From: Malachius bipustulatus
Lineage: Eukaryota; Arthropoda; Insecta; Coleoptera; Melyridae
Length of the DNA stretch: 64,000 nt
Reading direction: 5' to 3'
Assembly: GCA_910589415.1 (NCBI GenBank)
Contig: OU342630.1
Location: 88,284,186 to 88,348,185 of the forward strand
Shown here in pieces: positions 49,201 to 58,714 of this stretch. Numbering within the stretch: position 1 is the stretch's first letter; every line of letters begins with the position of its first letter. Made by a program: the position numbers and the translations under genes. Below the pieces are notes generated by a model, which worked only from the letters and a program-made list of their open reading frames with translations, ran no database searches and was not told the DNA's origin.

Positions 49201-52200
49201 TATTCACACATACCTTTCAAATGCAATGTTATATTCTCTCTTCATCAATAATTCCAGAGGGTTCTAGGTTTCTGTCTTTTATGTCCTGCAAATTAAGCGA
49301 ATGCAACGTATTATTTAGGTAGGAACATCAAGAAAAAGTAGTCCTTGCTCAATACGTAAATTATAATAGTTCCAAAAGAGATATAAAATATAATAATTAT
49401 TAATCAGTCTCTTTTCAGAAGTAATTTTTACAACTCTCTATTGTGTTAATATGTGTACAGAAATAAAACAGGATTAAATCAAAACAATCATCTGCTCTGT
49501 TATCAGTTAAGAAATAAACTGAAATTTAAGTCTCATTCAATGCAGTTACCTGAGAAACTGCATCGGTTGTGGTTTTTAGCTTCGCTAATATTTTTCGAAA
49601 TTTACTGCAGTGGATGCATTCAGTCTTTCTTTACTTATTGGTCCTGACTGAATTCAGTAGGTATTCTGGTAAGCCAGAAGTGACATTAAAAAAGGCGAGA
49701 GAAATCCTACTAAAGAAAAAGTTGTGGAATGTAACGTATTTCAAAGTTGAGCTTTGTCGAAGTTCAACGTTATTGGCCATAATAACGTTATAATAATAAC
49801 GTTGAATGTGGGGAGTATGGTGATGCGGAACAGATATTGCTTGATGCAACTTAACGAAACTTAAAGAACTTAAAAACCTTAAAAAACTTAAATAAACTTG
49901 AAGAGATTATACAGGGTGTTACTTTGTTACTTAATGATAGGCCGTAATTTCAAGGGGAGCGTTCCTGAACCAAATTCAAGTAGAAAAGTTCATGTAAACA
50001 TGTATCCTGAAGTGTCTGATGGTTTTCAAGATACAGGGTGTCAAAGTTTAAAAAAAAGATAATTATAACATCCAGTGGCGTCTCGGGGGGTAGTCTCACG
50101 AATATTATTGACAAAAAATAGGTACGCTACTGAGGTTTTTTTTTTAATTTTAAATTTTTTCAGAATAAGCTCCTAAAAATACAACTTTTTTGCCTTCTAA
50201 TATATTTTCGTTTATTAATTACTTTTAAAGGAAAGAAATAAAAACGATTTTTTTGCATGTTGAAAGATTATTAAAATCAAGTCAAGTTAATTTTATCGTT
50301 CAGAATATTTATTTCTAAGCCATTTTTTTTTAAATTTAACAAATGCAAAGTATTAACTATTCACGAAAAATGTTGGAAATGACTACCTCCCGCTTCTATG
50401 CAGGCTTCTGCCCTCCTTCTCATCGAGCGACGAACTCCATTAGTGTTAAGTATAATTTCACATCCGTCGTGGATGACCACAATTCTAGCCACCTTAGATC
50501 GCCTGATTTAAACAGCCTAGTTATACTTTTAATGTTATTTTGAAAATATTTCAATTATTTTTTCAAAAATTGAAACAACATTAAAGTAGGAAGTTTTTGA
50601 TAGCAACGCGTTCGGGAAAGGATGCCCTTTCGACAGCCATCATTACCGTTCATGTAGATGAAACTGGTGAGCGGCTAATAGCAATTATGTGATTTCCCAT
50701 TTATTCCCCTATGTCATCTTTGAAAGTTTATTTGTTGGGAAAGTCACTTGCGTAGACATAGATTGATGCGCTTTATATAGTAGTGACAATTAATGGGTTT
50801 TCCTTTTCTACGTAGGTAGATGAGTACCTACTCAATAATCGAATTTCCTTATGGATCAAAAAAAATGTTTTTCATAAATTTTTCCGAAACTTTTTTTTTA
50901 TGTCTTTGAAGGAGATTCTTCGGAACAGATTCACAACAGGAATAATGTTTTTGTCTACTACAAAACATATTGCTATTTTTTTGTTTTAAATGTACTTTCA
51001 AAACGCAAACTTTCACAGTGTTATAGAAAAAAGACGCAAAAAATTCCACACAACCCTAAAATCTTCGCCACTGCCACATGAAAAAAAAATTAATTAGCGC
51101 TAAAAAAAATTTACAACCTGCCTATCTCGAAAACAGTGTAGGTATTTGCGGTATGTTAATGTTAAAATTAGATTTCTTTTCTAGAATAAGCCAAGGAATT
51201 ACACCTCTGCGGCTCATGTTTTGAAAATCTATAGGTATAGTAACTAAATTATAAAAAAACTGAAATCAATCATAAAACAAGACTTGTTGTTTACTATAAA
51301 ATATCATGTTTTACTTAAAAAATGGAACACAGACAGAGAGAGAAAGAGAAATCATACAACATACGAGGTCCCGAGCCGCTATTAATTTTAATAACTTGAA
51401 AATGTACCTATCCATCTAAAAACATTAAATTTTTAAGTAACTTACACAAATGTTAATCGGGTGTCTTCCAAACATAAACTAATCAGAGGTAATGAACGCT
51501 GATATTACCGTGAGACTCCTAAGTGCATTCCTGAATGTAGATATTCACACCCTTAACCTTACTGCGAGTGTAATTTATACGGGCTTTATTACGCCATAGC
51601 TGTGTTTAGCAACACCGAAAGAGCAATAAGATCCTATCGCCTCTGAATTAATTTGTGTAAATTACTTATCGTTAAAGTGAACCCGATAGCAGAACTGGCC
51701 TGAACGAAATTAAAAAATGAAGTCAAGTTAAGTTAGGAGATAGTGGAACAGGATCAACCACATCACATGCAAAGAACAAGTTTTTAAATGAGAAAAATTC
51801 CAATTGAACATTGTCGAGTTTCCTTCTTAGTATAAAATTGTCCTGATTAACTGCAAGCAGTTGTAAAACGATAGACAAAGTATTGTGGGAAGGTATTAAA
51901 CTCACTTATGCATTTTCAAATTGCTGGTTACTGTTTTAATCTTACTCGAAAAGTATTCTTCCTATCTCGATCATGGTCTTGTGAAGATATTATTATAGGA
52001 CATCTCTTATTTTTAATAATTAAGGCTAATTAAGTTCTTATTCACAAAAAATGTTGATAACAGCAGCCAAATTACATCTGCTCGTTTTCAAGAGGAATCA
52101 GCGCTCTTTTCTTACCTGACAATGGTATGTATTATAACCATCGTTAGGAAAATTCCAGCAATGACTAACTCAGTAACTCGTTGCAGTCAAAAAGTGATTT

Positions 52201-55200
52201 TCGTAATCTCTGGTAAGAAAGAGATTGATTCTCCCTGAAAACATGCAGATGTATTTAAGCTGTTGTTATCAACATTTTTTATCTCATGTCAGCAACAAAC
52301 TTGTTAAATTGTTTACAAATGGAGGCTAGTTCGGAGAGACTCTTTAGATTTTCGTTCAATTTTACTCCAAAACCCTGTTTCCAGAAGAAATTTTTATTTG
52401 AGTAATTTTTGATGCAATCTTTTCTTTTTTAATGTTTGTCCTGAGTGAATTTTTTCCCTGGATTTTCTTCCCAGGAGTTTTAGCTTCAATACGAGTCTGA
52501 AATTTACATAATCCGAGTTGACACATCAAGCTTCAAAATTAGATCCAATATAGCAGAAAAAATAGAGTATAGGGCTGCTGATATGCGAAAACAAAAACGA
52601 AATCCCTTGAGAATATTGAAAGTTTATCCCCAATCAACGTCGGGCATAATTTTGGGGTGCGACACTTTCATATTTGCGTAGTGTAGAATAACTGAAAAAT
52701 ATAAGTGGGAGTTGATATTATTTTATTCTAGTAGATAGCTACTATGTAGTATTTTTAGTTTATTTTTTGAAAGTATTAAAATTAGTATTATTTATTGATG
52801 TTTGATTTTTTTCAGACGGATGCGGAAAGTGCAAAACCGCAACAAGAAGACTAAATCTAAACAAATACTGCAAAAGAGACTACGGTAAGTTTTCAGATAC
52901 GATTTATAACATAAATTTAATCGTAGGTACTTGAGTAAAACAGTAAAAAAAAAATCGAATCGAACCGTCAATTGTTTAATTTGGTCAATAATTATAATAT
53001 TTTTGTGCATGGTTTTCTTTGGAAAAATTAGCCATATTACGTTGACATTTAATGTCACTAACAATGAATTTGAAAGAATTTTAAAGATGTACCAAATATA
53101 AACCTGGGAGTGTTTGAATCAATGATGACGATCAAGATTATTGTATAATGCAAGCCTTTTATGTGTCTGATTTAGCCTTTGTGATTTGAATAATATAAGA
53201 CAAATGTGTTTCGGCCTAATCTAAATTGATGATCTAAATAAGATCAAATTTCAAAAGAATATGATTAGATGCTTGATGCGTATCTCAATTTTAAGCTATC
53301 CAATCACATGTTACTTAGATCCTTTCAATCAATTATTATTAAATTACAATCACATGATTTTTTGTCATTAATCTATTTTGTAATGTTGTAGGTAGTTTTC
53401 TATAATAATTATTATTTTTACTTACCTACATGAATTAACAAAATGCTGCTCGAAATACTCGATTAACATAAGCATAATTATTATCAACAACAAACGACAT
53501 TTTTAGTAGATTAATTTTTTTTAAATTGCCTTAATTAGGGTTTCGATGTGTCAATGTATGCAACTTTTTCACATTATTTATGTTTAGAGTGCTTTGAAGG
53601 GTTTTTGAGAAAACGAATTTATTCGTTACCTACATATGATTCACCCTGTATAATATGTAGTTTAATTGGTACTCTGGTCTGAAAATGAGAAAGTCCTCTG
53701 TTTTTTCATACACACATTTCCAATACCCTTCACCTTTTAAATGAGCATCCTAAAAATCTAAACAAACACAACATGTGGGCGGTTACTAGAAAATTACAAA
53801 TTATATACTACCTGCGGTATTCTACTTATTAAAAGTAAATTCCTATTAAAATGAAGATTCCGTTTCCATAAAAGGCCGAAACGGGAGTAAATTACAAGTT
53901 CTTACAACGTATAAGCAGTAAGTTATATAGTGTTGATGTCTTGAAGATATTCATTAACATAAGTGGGAGGAGTAGATATATTAACATAAAATTACGTAAG
54001 TGGCGTTAAAAGCTCGATTAAAAAAGTTATGAGCTTATAATTTTCATTTATAAATGTTCCAGACTTTCGAATGAGTATCATTAACACTCCTCAGACATTT
54101 ATTTGTACATAATTTAAATTAAATTTTGATTGATAGTTTTTACCTAGCGCTTTATGGTGCATCTCCGTTCTGTAAATATTATTATGTTGTCCATTTTAGT
54201 GCTTACTTATGTAAAAAAATTTCCAGCAATAATGGCAAGGATTCTATCAAGGATGGAGGTAAACGACGACGAACACACAAAAGGATGGGTGAAGTTCATG
54301 ACCAGCGTGGAGTTCGTGTACAAAAAGGCAAGAGATTCAAGAATCCGAAAAGGTACTATGCCTATAATGGTTCCGATGACAGATCTGGCCTGTAAATGCC
54401 CCAAAATCAAACCTGGAAAGTAAGTAATCTATTTGTAATTCATAAATTACCTATTTATTTTCGCAATCTCTTGCTTAGGGCAAGTCTTAGCAAGCTCCGG
54501 AGTTATATGAGGGTATAGAATCATTCTTGCGAATTTATCAAGCTATTTTCCGGCTCTTTTGAGAAACGTAATAGTTCTGTGAGAAACATATTTTGACAGG
54601 TTAGACTTGATCAGGACTTAATATTTAGCCACGACACCGAAGGACTAGGCCAAAAAAAGTTTTTCGGTTATGACTAGATTCACTGTTGAGACCGCGAAAC
54701 CTTCCTCGTCCTAATCTAATAAATTTCCTAATAAATCTTCTACAACCTAATTACCTAATAAATATCAGGAAGTATATCCATAACAGGTGTTTGATTCCTG
54801 CTGACCAATATACTAAGCCTGACGCAACTGCAAAACTCGCGACCTCCCAAAAGTTCTGACACAGGGTGTTAAAAAAAGGTCGACCATTTGGAGAGGGTAT
54901 GGACCAAAATGAGTCAAAAACTCTTAATAAAGATGAGACCGCATATTGAGAGTTTCGAAATACGGAGGATTATTATTTTTTTAGATTTTGAGTACTTAGG
55001 TGTAGGATTTTTATTATATGTATCTACCAAAAACCCACCCCTTGCATAGGGGGGGGGGTGACTTTGACGATTTGAAAAGAAACCTCCATTTTTTTATTGC
55101 GGGTTATGATTCAGCGTGGAGAAAAACAAACTTTTGTAAGGATTTTATTTTTCAAATTCGCCCTAATCCGCTAAACATGGAAGACAAAAACGGCTTTCTC

Positions 55201-58200
55201 GAGACTTTGATTAATTTTTCATGACTCGACAATAATTGCATGGAGGAAAAATTACAGGGGGCAGAAGTTGTTTGGTTTTGAGGGGGAGCATTTGCAGACC
55301 AGAACCACCCCCAACCAATAAGGGCAGATTTGAAGAAAAAATCAGCAGTATCATTAAAAATGTCAAAGTCACCCCCACCACCTGCCTAGGGGTTGGGGGT
55401 GGCTCTGGTCTGCAAATGATATCCCCCTCAAAACCAAACAACTTCTGCTCCATGCAATTTTTCCTCCAAGCAATTATCGAGCCGCGAAAAATTAATCACA
55501 GTCTCGAGAAAGCCGTTTTTGTCTTCCATGTTTAGGGGATGAGGATGAATTTGAAAAAAAATTCCATACAAAAGTTTGTTTTTCTCCACGAGAACTGTGG
55601 GATCAGACTGGTAGGGGTTATTTAGTGTTAGTCCATGTCCGAAAACCGTCTCCCTGAGGTGATTTTAGCCCTATATGACGTTTAAAGTAGCTAAGTAAAA
55701 CTTCTCTTTACAGAGTTGCTATGCACTTTATTTTAAGTTTTTTTTACCTCGCATAAGAGATTTTAATTGAAAATATTTGTGAAGTTGACAAAAGTAACAG
55801 GTCCTTATAGAAAACTCTTATAGAAAAATTGGCGAATACGATGATACAGCCCCGTAGTAAATAAGGCAGACATTTTCGGGTATGGGTTCTTGCATTCTCT
55901 CATGTGACTGAATAACATCTACTAGTTTGATCCCATAGTTCGGAATCACTCTGTAGGTATAAGTGCATATTATGTGTAGAATTTTTATTTATTTTGAACC
56001 ATTTTTACCTTCGAAATCCATTGATAATGTTTATGGGCTAGGTAACTTTACGCTATACTTATGCCCGTATTCACAAACGATAATTTCCTAAATAATTACG
56101 TAATTATTTAAATGAGTGAGATGGAGATATGCAGTTTTTTTGCAATAGAATGAGATGGGGATAATTGATTACGTAATTATTTAGGAAATTATCGTTTGTG
56201 AATACGGGCATTAGAGTTATTTAGTTTTCTCGCAATATTCTATAACAATAATATAAAATGAAAACGAACGACACCATTTCTAGATAATCATCTAGTAACT
56301 GTTACCTATTTGACTTTATAGCGTGAATATGAACCACTTTTCAGGAACAGGATATAAACTGCTGGCAGTTTATTAAATGGACATTTTCAGCACGGAAAAA
56401 ATCCATTTGTATTGCAATTTCGATTCCATCTATAATGTAGAGCTGCAATAGTAACATCTCGTTATTTTAATGTAACCGTTATTAATTTTTCAAGTTGAAA
56501 TAATTTATTCATCTCACGAACACGCCGAAGCTTCTCCTTCATGAAATATGGCTCGATTTGCATGTGCTGAAAATAACTGTTACAAATGAGGATCGTTTAT
56601 TAAACTATTTGGAAGTTGCTGGAATTATTTATTCGGAAATTTCAATTAACTATATTCAACTAGCTGGAACAGTGCTTTAATTTGGCGTAAAATTAGCGAA
56701 GGCATGAAATGTCTAATGAGATTTTGATGGTAATTATTTCTTTTAAGAGTAAAAAATGTACCATTTGGTACGTTGGTAACAATTAATATGTATAGAGGCT
56801 TGTGCAGCAAACTAAAGTATCCAAAATTGGTTCTGTGCCCCTTTATAACGGTAGCCTGAAAAAATTGTACAATGCTTACGGTATGTATTAATTACATTTT
56901 CAAAAAACTTCAGTTCCTAACAATAACTAATCTACTTAGTAGCATGTTAGACTCATCACTTTTCAACATCTTCTGGGGGAATGTAAAAAGTACCTACCAA
57001 CTAGCAAGGCAGACATGGAAACTTGGAAATACTATTTTAGAAAAATTGAAATACTAGAAAACCAGTGCCAAACAAACATACAGGTGTTATAGATAGAGTC
57101 TGATTAACTTTTATAATCTTTATAAGAGCAGCGTAGCGAATCAAAAGGGTTTCTTGTTTGCCAAGACATTCTTGGGAATGGAAATTTCAGTGTTTGCTAT
57201 GACGACATTATACATACTACACCGAAATAACATGCAGTAACTGACATTATTAAAAAAGCAATTTCAAAGAAACGGTATGCAGAAACTTATGTTTGGAGGA
57301 AGATTTTCATTGACGGAGAAGCGACAAACATAAATGTTCCTCCCAACGTAAGTTTGTGCTTGTCGTTTCTCCAAAATTGGATTTTTAGTTGTGCCAGTTT
57401 CTGCACGTTATTTAGGCCATGAGGTACCTGCTTCGCGTCTATAGTAGCAGGCGGCAAAAGTAAAATACAGGCGGCAAGGAGATTTTTCCTATGTTAATGT
57501 GGGGAGAGCGGGAGGGAACCTGAAAGGTGTAAAATTTGTTTTCCAAATTTTCTCGGTTTGTGTTATAGCTACGACAAAAGTAATTATATCGGCGTAAAGG
57601 GCGCGCCGAGCACTACAAGCTTGCTTCTCGTGACTGCAACTTGATTAAAAAAGGCACGGGGAAAACTTTTTTGGAGCTAATTTTTTCACACAGGGGAATT
57701 GAATCAGATAGATCCCAATGGTTCAACGGTTCCCACTCTACCTCTGTGGTGGTGTGGAAAAGAGTCCACATGAAAAAAAGTAGGTAGGTATATTGTATTG
57801 GTGTGAGAAATGATATTCGTCAATGTCAAGTGTAAAAAATGCGACAAATATTCCTTAATAAAAGCAATATATCAATTGAATTATCTCTATTTGCAGAATG
57901 CAGATATTTCACAAATTTACATAAAATCCATAACAATTCTTGTATTTATTCGAATTCACAGGTCTTATAACCCATGAAGAAATGATAAAAACTGCACAGA
58001 ATGCTTAAAATAGCAAAAACACGTTGAAAAAGGCCAATTTAATTAAAACAAAATTTTGCTGCAAAAAATTAGCCCCGCCCCGCAATCGTTAACCGTTGCA
58101 ATTACGACGAAAGTCATGAAATGCAAACTTGTAGTTCTCAGAACGCCCTCTACGCTGGTGTAATTGTTTTTGTCGTAACTTAATAATACAAACCAAGAAA

Positions 58201-58714
58201 ATTAGAAAACAAATTTTGCGCCTTTAAGGCACCCCCCGCTCCTCCCCGTAACGCAAACGTTTTCGACTTTTGTACAGTTGGGACCCTGAGGGGGCCTAAA
58301 AGCGTATGCAAAAATGCTGCGAGGTAGAGTATGTTTTCAGCTCAAACTCTTTACCGCCTGTACTATAGGGAAAAAAGGTGAAACCAAATATGGTTGTGTA
58401 AAAAAATTTGGAGTACATACTACTTAATAATAATTAGAATAACACAATAAAAAACAGCGATCCCAAGTTTTTAATTTATTGTTTCGATTTGCCTTTCTCA
58501 AAATATGTACTTGATTGTAATTTAACAATAAGCATTATCACTGTGTTCTTTTTGCAGGTCCTATCTGTTCCTGGGCCGAGAACGCGACGATTCCCCAGGC
58601 GGAGTCGTTACAGGTTACTTGGGGGTTACTCAGCGTTCCATAGTAATCGAATGGCGAGACGAATGGGATCAGAGGATGCGTAGATTCCGTCGTAGAGCCC
58701 GCAAATGCAAATGA
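28131..58714 (+). CDS. Net: Netrin, 3' part (LE3, linker, NTR domain), five exons
   Basis: Netrins are secreted laminin-related axon-guidance proteins that bind Frazzled/DCC and UNC-5 receptors. The joined exons 28131-28280, 31903-31983, 52816-52884, 54227-54419 and 58558-58714 encode 215 residues plus a split first codon. Order: the third laminin EGF repeat with eight Cys ([13 protein letters not shown] ... [15 protein letters not shown]), an acidic linker ([16 protein letters not shown]), then the NTR/C345C domain with six Cys ([23 protein letters not shown], final KCK). Exon borders have AG/GT sites and consistent phases; the first three introns after LE3 are phase 1, the last is phase 2. 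Introns measure 3.6, 20.8, 1.3 and 4.1 kb. The laminin N-terminal domain and LE1-LE2 were not found upstream, so the gene is partial. Insects commonly carry NetA and NetB; which one this is was not determined. Confidence 0.96.
30162..30692. mobile_element. CAGGGTGA-type element with nested MITE
   Basis: Left end TACAGGGTGATAA, right end GTCACTCTGTA. Shares internal blocks (TAAAAACCATTC, GAGCATTCCATT) with 9627-10846 and 3999-4427. AGCTCAGAT near 30488 and ATCTGAGCT near 30644 bracket the nested copy at 30502-30637. Confidence 0.7.
30502..30637. mobile_element. 136-bp MITE
   Basis: Terminal repeats TAGTAGTCACTAACTGACAT and ATGTCAGTTAGTGACTACTA. The core has GCGGCAAGCAGAAA pairing imperfectly with TTTCTGCGTGCCGC. 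A diverged relative lies at 57233-57415. No coding capacity. Confidence 0.85.
30854..31680. mobile_element. 827-bp foldback element
   Basis: Left TATAGGGTGATTCAGGTTTT, right AAAACCTGGATCACAATGTATA. Long arms match inverted, for example CTCATAACTTTTGAACGA with TCGTTCAAAAGTTATGAG and ACGGATTAAAAT with ATTTTAATCCGT. No coding frame. Confidence 0.85.
31903..31983 (+). CDS. Net: Netrin exon: acidic linker
   Basis: 81 bp between CAG and GTAAGT. Completes a Lys codon, then reads [20 protein letters not shown] and DSEPAG. The linker joins LE3 to the NTR domain; a variable acidic stretch is normal here in netrins. Confidence 0.93.
32811..32959. mobile_element. 149-bp MITE, copy 1 (3-bp duplication ATA)
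   Basis: Terminal repeats begin TGCCCGTATTCACAAA and end TTTGTGAATACGGGCA, with inner AATTTCCTAAATAATTACGT matched inverted. ATA flanks both sides (32808-32810, 32960-32962). A 3-bp TWA duplication suggests the PIF/Harbinger group. Copy 2 at 56062-56210 has the same length in opposite orientation. Confidence 0.92.
33104..33928. mobile_element. 825-bp foldback element, CAGGGTG-type ends
   Basis: Left TACAGGGTGATTCATTATAA, right TTATAATGAATCACCCTGTA. Arms match over several hundred bases (CTTTAACTTTGTTATTTCATG with its inverted copy, ATACCGTATACGT with ACGGTAT). TA at both ends. Contains a tandem TTTATAAGGG minisatellite at 33480-33510. Confidence 0.92.
33480..33510. repeat. Three-copy 10-bp minisatellite
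   Basis: TTTATAAGGG repeated three times in the loop of the foldback element at 33104-33928. Confidence 0.9.
35200..35250. repeat. T-rich and TA low-complexity tract
   Basis: Runs of T interrupted by AAAAATATATATA. No other feature. Confidence 0.8.
35804..37027. mobile_element. 1.2-kb foldback element
   Basis: GGCTGTCCCTGAAATTACTTT at the left is matched inverted by AAAGTTATTTCGGGGACA at the right. Arms of about 500 bases match, including TTGGCCACT/AGTGGCCAA and GGTTTTTTAGGTTTCACA with its inverse. The left arm carries an ATTAT microsatellite at about 36154-36220. The loop holds a tRNA-like block. Confidence 0.8.
36304..36500 (+). repeat. Possible tRNA-derived SINE fragment
   Basis: GTTCGAACCC at 36378-36387 fits the polymerase III B box, and GATGGCTTCGC about 60 bases upstream is a weak A-box candidate. 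No poly-A tail or duplication was found. The block sits in the loop of the surrounding foldback element. Confidence 0.3.
37701..37720 (+). repeat. Run of 20 guanines
   Basis: An uninterrupted G20 tract in AT-rich intron. It can form a G-quadruplex in the transcript, but exact length may be a sequencing or assembly effect. Confidence 0.9.
37880..38110. repeat. Fragment of the 1001-bp foldback family
   Basis: AGAGCCATCCATTTGACATTT and GACTAGATCC, then TTTAATCGACCTTGCATCTCTG, match parts of 23158-24158 with many changes. Both ends are lost. Confidence 0.6.
39395..39860 (+). pseudogene. Broken gypsy-type pol fragment (protease region)
   Basis: [12 protein letters not shown] in one frame and [17 protein letters not shown] in the next, overlapping near 39460-39480, together resemble the end of an LTR-retrotransposon aspartic protease; the frame shift between them breaks it. 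A further frame (39666-39860, with [15 protein letters not shown] and KRKHSG) follows but is not recognised. The reverse transcriptase is absent. This is an old, deleted copy unrelated in detail to the element at 11252-20561. Confidence 0.6.
39960..40545 (+). repeat. LTR-like block after the pol fragment
   Basis: TGTTGCATTCC starts right after a purine-rich GAGGGGGGCAG. It contains TATAAGCCGAGATAGG at about 40311, then AGTTCAGCTCAGTATAGACTG, which looks like an insect LTR promoter and start site, and AATAAAG near 40531. The right border is not certain and no second LTR was found in the window. Confidence 0.55.
43237..44205. mobile_element. 969-bp foldback element, CAGGGTGTCC ends
   Basis: Left TACAGGGTGTCCGGTAAGTA, right TACTTACCGGACACCCTGTA, flanked by TA. 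Arms of about 430 bases match with small differences (GAGCATACAGGGGAGGTCAAA, CTAACTTTTGAAC, GACGTCAAACATC and their inverses). A damaged single arm of the same family lies at 8168-8590. No transposase. Confidence 0.93.
46224..46323. mobile_element. 100-bp GC-rich palindrome/MITE
   Basis: GGCGGTAAAGTG and TTTTCAGGCCTCAAGAAG are matched inverted by CTTCTTGAGGCCTGAAAA and CACTTTACCGCC; a small loop contains CCTCGGCTGCGCCTCG. A related half (AGTGCCACTTTTCCTGCC, then GGCGGTAAAAT) occurs near 45770-45798. Confidence 0.85.
46703..47438. mobile_element. Foldback element related to the 1001-bp family
   Basis: Left TATAGGATGGTTAA, right TTAACCACCCTGTA. Inner blocks (GATCAGTTAAATTAGAGAAA, TTTACATACTTATAAGTCC, GAGCTCTCCATTTAAC) parallel 23158-24158 but are diverged. 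No transposase. Confidence 0.7.
47498..48150. repeat. Partial copy of the 1001-bp foldback family
   Basis: GAGGTCAGTTAAATTAGAGA and TCAGTCGTTGCTGAAATATCC at the left, and GGCGGTCATAAGAAAAAC with AAAGTTGACTA at the right, belong to this family. A less AT-rich insert lies at about 47735-47865. The ends are lost. Confidence 0.65.
49910..50060. repeat. CAGGGTGT repeat end, single-sided
   Basis: TACAGGGTGTTACTTTG at 49910 and GATACAGGGTGTCAAAG at about 50031, with related spacing to the fragment at 4673-4800. No inverted partner found. Confidence 0.5.
52816..52884 (+). CDS. Net: Netrin exon: start of the NTR domain
   Basis: 69 bp between TTTCAG and GTAAGT. Reads [20 protein letters not shown] then RDY, with three of the six NTR cysteines. 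It parallels the CKASKG...YCKKDY segment of other netrins. Confidence 0.96.
52885..54226 (+). other. Netrin intron, 1.3 kb
   Basis: Begins GTAAGT and ends ATTTCCAG-type acceptor (TTCCAG). AT-rich, with no repeat recognised apart from TTCACCCTGTATAA near 53640, a worn CAGGGTG terminus. Confidence 0.85.
54227..54419 (+). CDS. Net: Netrin exon: middle of the NTR domain
   Basis: 193 bp. Reads [44 protein letters not shown] and [12 protein letters not shown], including the near-invariant CKCPKIKP. Donor GTAAGT at 54420. The last two bases open a split Lys codon. Confidence 0.97.
55115..55590. mobile_element. Long foldback repeat in the last netrin intron
   Basis: CGTGGAGAAAAACAAACTTTTG at the left is matched by CAAAAGTTTGTTTTTCTCCACG at the right; AACATGGAAGACAAAAACGG, GAGGAAAAATT, GGTTTTGAGGGGG and TTGCAGACCAGA blocks are all matched inverted. 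Outer borders may reach 54862 (ACAGGGTGTT) and about 55955 (ACTCTGTA). Confidence 0.85.
56062..56210. mobile_element. 149-bp MITE, copy 2 (3-bp duplication TTA)
   Basis: Same length and ends as 32811-32959 but in opposite orientation, flanked by TTA (56059-56061 and 56211-56213). The copies differ at only a few positions by eye. Confidence 0.93.
57233..57415. repeat. Diverged relative of the 136-bp MITE
   Basis: AGTAACTGACATTATTAAAA and AGCAATTTCAAAGAAACGG parallel 30502-30637 read in reverse. GGAGAAGCGACA and TGTCGTTTCTCC form an inner hairpin. The right end is worn. Confidence 0.6.
57439..58368. mobile_element. 930-bp foldback element
   Basis: Left CTATAGTAGCAGGCGGCAAA, right TTTACCGCCTGTACTATAG. 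Inner blocks match inverted (GCGGGAGGGAA with CTCCTCCCCG imperfectly, AAAATTTGTTTTC with AAAACAAATTTTG). No coding frame. Confidence 0.75.
58558..58714 (+). CDS. Net: Netrin terminal exon, end of NTR domain and stop
   Basis: Completes Lys, then [40 protein letters not shown] and RRRARKCK before TGA at 58712-58714. The basic tail ending KCK carries the sixth NTR cysteine, as in other netrins, and is a likely heparan-sulfate-binding region. Confidence 0.97.

Larger units (their letters stand above)
31984..52815 (+). other. Netrin intron, 20.8 kb, repeat-rich
   Basis: Begins GTAAGTAAG and ends TTTTTTTCAG. Holds a MITE, several foldback elements, a broken gypsy-type fragment and simple repeats, listed separately. 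Stretches without anything recognised: about 31984-32810, 33929-35803, 37028-37700, 38111-39394, 40546-43236, 44206-46223, 48151-49909 and 50100-52815. Frames of 60-107 codons in these stretches show no family features. Confidence 0.85.
54420..58557 (+). other. Netrin last intron, 4.1 kb
   Basis: Begins GTAAGT and ends TTTTTGCAG. Holds four repeat elements listed separately. About 54420-54860 and 56211-57230 show nothing recognised. Confidence 0.9.

Noticed and set aside
54126..54423. Overlapping 89-codon and antisense frames at the NTR exon
   Set aside because: One is out of phase and the other starts in the intron; the exon 54227-54419 with AG/GT borders explains them.
58489..58683. 64-codon frame across the last exon
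   Set aside because: Out of phase with the NTR domain and begins in intron sequence.
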